7,593 nt of DNA from assembly GCA_032124855.1 (NCBI GenBank), contig JAQBCT010000446.1, forward strand, positions 1 to 7,593. Direction: 5' to 3'. A model generated the notes under the pieces. The model worked only from the letters and a program-made list of their open reading frames with translations. It was not told where the DNA came from and searched no databases. A program made the translations under genes and the position numbers. This document shows positions 6,372 through 7,593 of this stretch, one piece after another (the stretch's first letter is position 1; every line of letters starts with the position of its first letter). The DNA comes from DATJGR01 sp032124855. GTDB lineage: Bacteria > Pseudomonadota > Gammaproteobacteria > Pseudomonadales > Azotimanducaceae.

Positions 6372-6913
6372 CCCCCCCTGCCGCCCTCAGCGATCTCAGG
6401 CAGCGCATCGCAGCAGCCGACGCCGAACTCGAATCGCAATTCTGGGCTGGAGCCGATATCGATGCATTGGTGCGAAGCCGCGCCGCGTTCTTCGACCGGT
6501 TCATCGACGACCTGTGGCACGCCATCCCATGGCCAGCCGACGCCGCCAGCAAACTGGCGCTGTTCGCGGTGGGCGGATATGGCCGTGGCGAGCTGCATCC
6601 GCATTCCGATATAGACCTGCTGATTCTGGTTGACGCCGACCCTGCCGAGTTTCGCAGCGGCATCGAAAGCTTCGTGCAGAATTTGTGGGATCTAAAACTC
6701 GACATTGGTCACAGCGTGCGCACGGTGGAGCAATGCCACGACGAGGCGAAAGACGATATCGAGTTGCTCCGCCTACGCGGCCGAAGCCATCGACACCCAC
6801 GGCGCGCTGCGCGGCACGTGGCTTGCAATCCGGCGGCTGTTGCGCTGCCATCCGTGGCATGCGGGCGGCGTCGATCCGGTGCCGCCGAGCAAAGTGAAAA
6901 AGTGAACGCGTGA
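6368..6913 (+). pseudogene. glnD: Truncated glnD (PII uridylyltransferase N-terminal fragment with a foreign tail)
   Basis: GlnD uridylylates and deuridylylates the PII nitrogen-sensor proteins according to glutamine level. The frame starts at GTG 6368, in a GTGA overlap with the map stop, which is the canonical neighbour. It shows the nucleotidyltransferase signature: ALFAVGGYGRGELH (64-77) and the metal-binding SDIDLLIL (80-87), then NLWDLKLDIGHSVRTVEQC (105-123). Similarity ends at about residue 132 (nucleotide 6763). From there to the TGA at 6911-6913 the residues (RLRGRSHRHPRRAARH and onward) are low-complexity and match nothing in GlnD, because that DNA encodes YidD in another frame. 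A full GlnD is roughly 850-900 residues, with the rest of the transferase domain plus HD and two ACT domains; all of that is missing. The ORF would give 181 residues and no working enzyme. A run of seven C (6372-6378) just after the start is a possible slippage site. Confidence 0.85.
6762..6905 (+). pseudogene. yidD: 3' fragment of yidD (membrane protein insertion efficiency factor)
   Basis: In the frame of 6762 the DNA reads SCSAYAAEAIDTHGALRGTW (6762-6821), then LAIRRLLRCHPWHAGGVDPVPP, ending SKVKK with TGA at 6903-6905. This is the C-terminal half of YidD, a small protein of about 70-85 residues encoded beside yidC in many bacteria and thought to help membrane protein insertion. The hallmark (P)(S/T)CSxY, GxxxG(S/T)W, RCHPxxxGGxDPVPP pattern is clear, including both cysteines. 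The N-terminal half, with the amphipathic YQ(R/K)xxSP segment, is absent. Instead the frame runs back into glnD, and the usual Pro before SCS is replaced by Ser at the join. There is no start codon that would give a normal YidD, so it is a remnant. Confidence 0.85.
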
Positions 6914-6971
6914 AGGGGTGAAATAATCAGGCGGGCTAGAGTGCGCGATTTCACTCCTTCACTCCTTCACC
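6901..6971. repeat. Imperfect inverted repeat of GTGAA-type octamers between convergent genes; possible bidirectional terminator
   Basis: The arms 6901-6924 and 6948-6971 are inverted copies matching at 20 of 24 positions; the inner 15 bp match at 14. They enclose a 23-nt loop (6925-6947). The left arm belongs to four octamers in register, each GTGAA plus three bases (6894-6925). The right arm is the same unit on the other strand, with tandem TCACTCCT at 6951-6958 and 6959-6966. The left arm holds the end and stop of the yidD remnant, and the right arm holds the last six codons and stop of the methyltransferase gene. It could act as a hairpin terminator for both directions. However, only the minus strand shows a T run (TTTTT, within the complement of 6894-6901), so that role is uncertain. 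Confidence 0.6.
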
Positions 6972-7593
6972 CTTAACGATTAACAGCCCCTTCAGATACT
7001 CGCCTTCGGGAAAATTTAGCGCCACCGGATGATCCGCGCCGGCGCCGAGGTGTTCGACGATCTGAGCGCCAACACCGGCATCGAGCGCGGCGCCTGCCAC
7101 GATTTTCTGAAACAGCTCGCGCGACACGCCGCCCGAGCACGAAAACGTGAACAGCAATCCGCCCGGACGCAGCAGTTTGAACGCGAGCAAATTGATGTCC
7201 TTGTAGGCGCGCGCCGCCTTTTCAGCATGCGCGGCGGTCGGCGCGAATTTCGGTGGATCGAGCACGACTAAATCGAAACTACGCGCCTGATCGCGCAGTT
7301 TGCGCAGCAACTGGAAAACGTCGCCTTCGATGCACTCGACTTGCGGCAGTTTGTTCAACGCGACGTTGCGCTTAAGCAATTCCAGCGCCGGCCCTGAGCT
7401 GTCGATCGCGGTCACTTTCGCCGCCCCGCCGGCAAGCGCGTTGACAGTGAATCCACCGGTGTAGGCGAAACAATCGAGCACTTCGCGCTTGTTCGCCAGT
7501 TCGCGCACACGCAGGCGGTTGGCGCGTTGATCGAGATAAAACCCGGTCTTGTGGCCGTGCGGCACGTCGACTTCAAATGCAGCACCCCCCTCG
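6951..7593 (-). CDS. rlmI: RlmI-type 23S rRNA m5C methyltransferase (C-terminal part, cut by window edge)
   Basis: SAM-dependent methyltransferase of the RlmI (YccW) family; the E. coli enzyme makes 5-methylcytosine at position 1962 of 23S rRNA. The window holds 213 codons of the 3' part, and the frame is open to the edge. The GTG at 7565 falls inside the conserved stretch VDVPHGHKTGFYLDQR, so it is not the start. Motifs in order, counting from the edge: HGHKTGFYLDQR (12-23), the SAM-binding VLDCFAYTGGFTVNAL (38-53), the acidic TAID (61-64), FDLVVLDPPKF (106-116), YKDINLLAFKLLRPGG (130-145), FTFSCSGG (149-156) and ADHPV (186-190) with EGEYLKGL. The missing N-terminal part would carry the PUA domain. 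The last residues (GEGVKE) extend past the E. coli-like end and are encoded by the repeat arm at 6948-6971. Confidence 0.9.
   Translation of the reverse strand, partial: EGGAAFEVDVPHGHKTGFYLDQRANRLRVRELANKREVLDCFAYTGGFTVNALAGGAAKVTAIDSSGPALELLKRNVALNKLPQVECIEGDVFQLLRKLRDQARSFDLVVLDPPKFAPTAAHAEKAARAYKDINLLAFKLLRPGGLLFTFSCSGGVSRELFQKIVAGAALDAGVGAQIVEHLGAGADHPVALNFPEGEYLKGLLIVKGEGVKE

Noticed and set aside
6251..6913. A continuous ORF from inside map into glnD (from about 6257) read as one novel protein
   Set aside because: The first part is an out-of-frame shadow of the map 3' end. GlnD similarity begins only after the GTG at 6368, and the tail after 6763 is an out-of-frame reading of yidD.
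6914..6950. A possible small gene or CRISPR-like array at the GTGAA repeats
   Set aside because: The repeat unit is only 8 nt with no spacers of regular length, so it is not a CRISPR array. The gap between stops is too short for a gene.

Overview
This G+C-rich window carries the conserved proteobacterial translation and envelope-lipid cluster. The order is rpsB-tsf-pyrH-frr-uppS-cdsA-rseP on the minus strand, with map and the start of glnD diverging on the plus strand. That layout (map-glnD back to back with rpsB-tsf-pyrH-frr) and the close resemblance of the products to their E. coli counterparts point to a gammaproteobacterium. I cannot name a genus. One departure from the usual order is that dxr, commonly in this cluster, is not between frr and rseP.

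Layout. Positions 1-680 (minus) hold the N-terminal half of the site-2 protease RseP, cut by the window edge. Positions 681-809 are a gap with a sigma-E-like promoter match. Positions 810-5381 (minus) hold cdsA, uppS, frr, pyrH, tsf and rpsB, separated by only 1 to 40 nt, so almost certainly one operon. Positions 5382-5561 are the divergent control region, with an extended -10 rpsB promoter, a roughly 140-nt structured rpsB leader (the place occupied by the t44/tff leader RNA in E. coli) and the start of map. Positions 5562-6371 (plus) are map, followed by glnD with a 4-nt overlap.

The right end is abnormal. After about 132 codons glnD homology stops at about 6763, and the sequence continues, in another frame, as the C-terminal half of YidD (to 6905). 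Neither gene is whole. This is either a deletion or rearrangement scar or a chimeric join in the assembly. Beyond it, a minus-strand RlmI-type 23S rRNA m5C methyltransferase (6951 to the window edge) converges on the yidD remnant. The two are separated by an imperfect 24-nt inverted repeat built from GTGAA-containing octamers, which also supplies both genes' stop codons.

Together the intact genes supply ribosomal protein S2, EF-Ts, ribosome recycling factor and N-terminal Met removal (translation), UMP kinase (pyrimidine nucleotides), undecaprenyl diphosphate synthase and CDP-diacylglycerol synthase (envelope lipids) and RseP (envelope-stress signalling). I see no new multi-gene system. The points worth checking are the glnD/yidD junction, the stop-codon-bearing repeat, the putative sigma-E promoter before rseP, and the rpsB leader.
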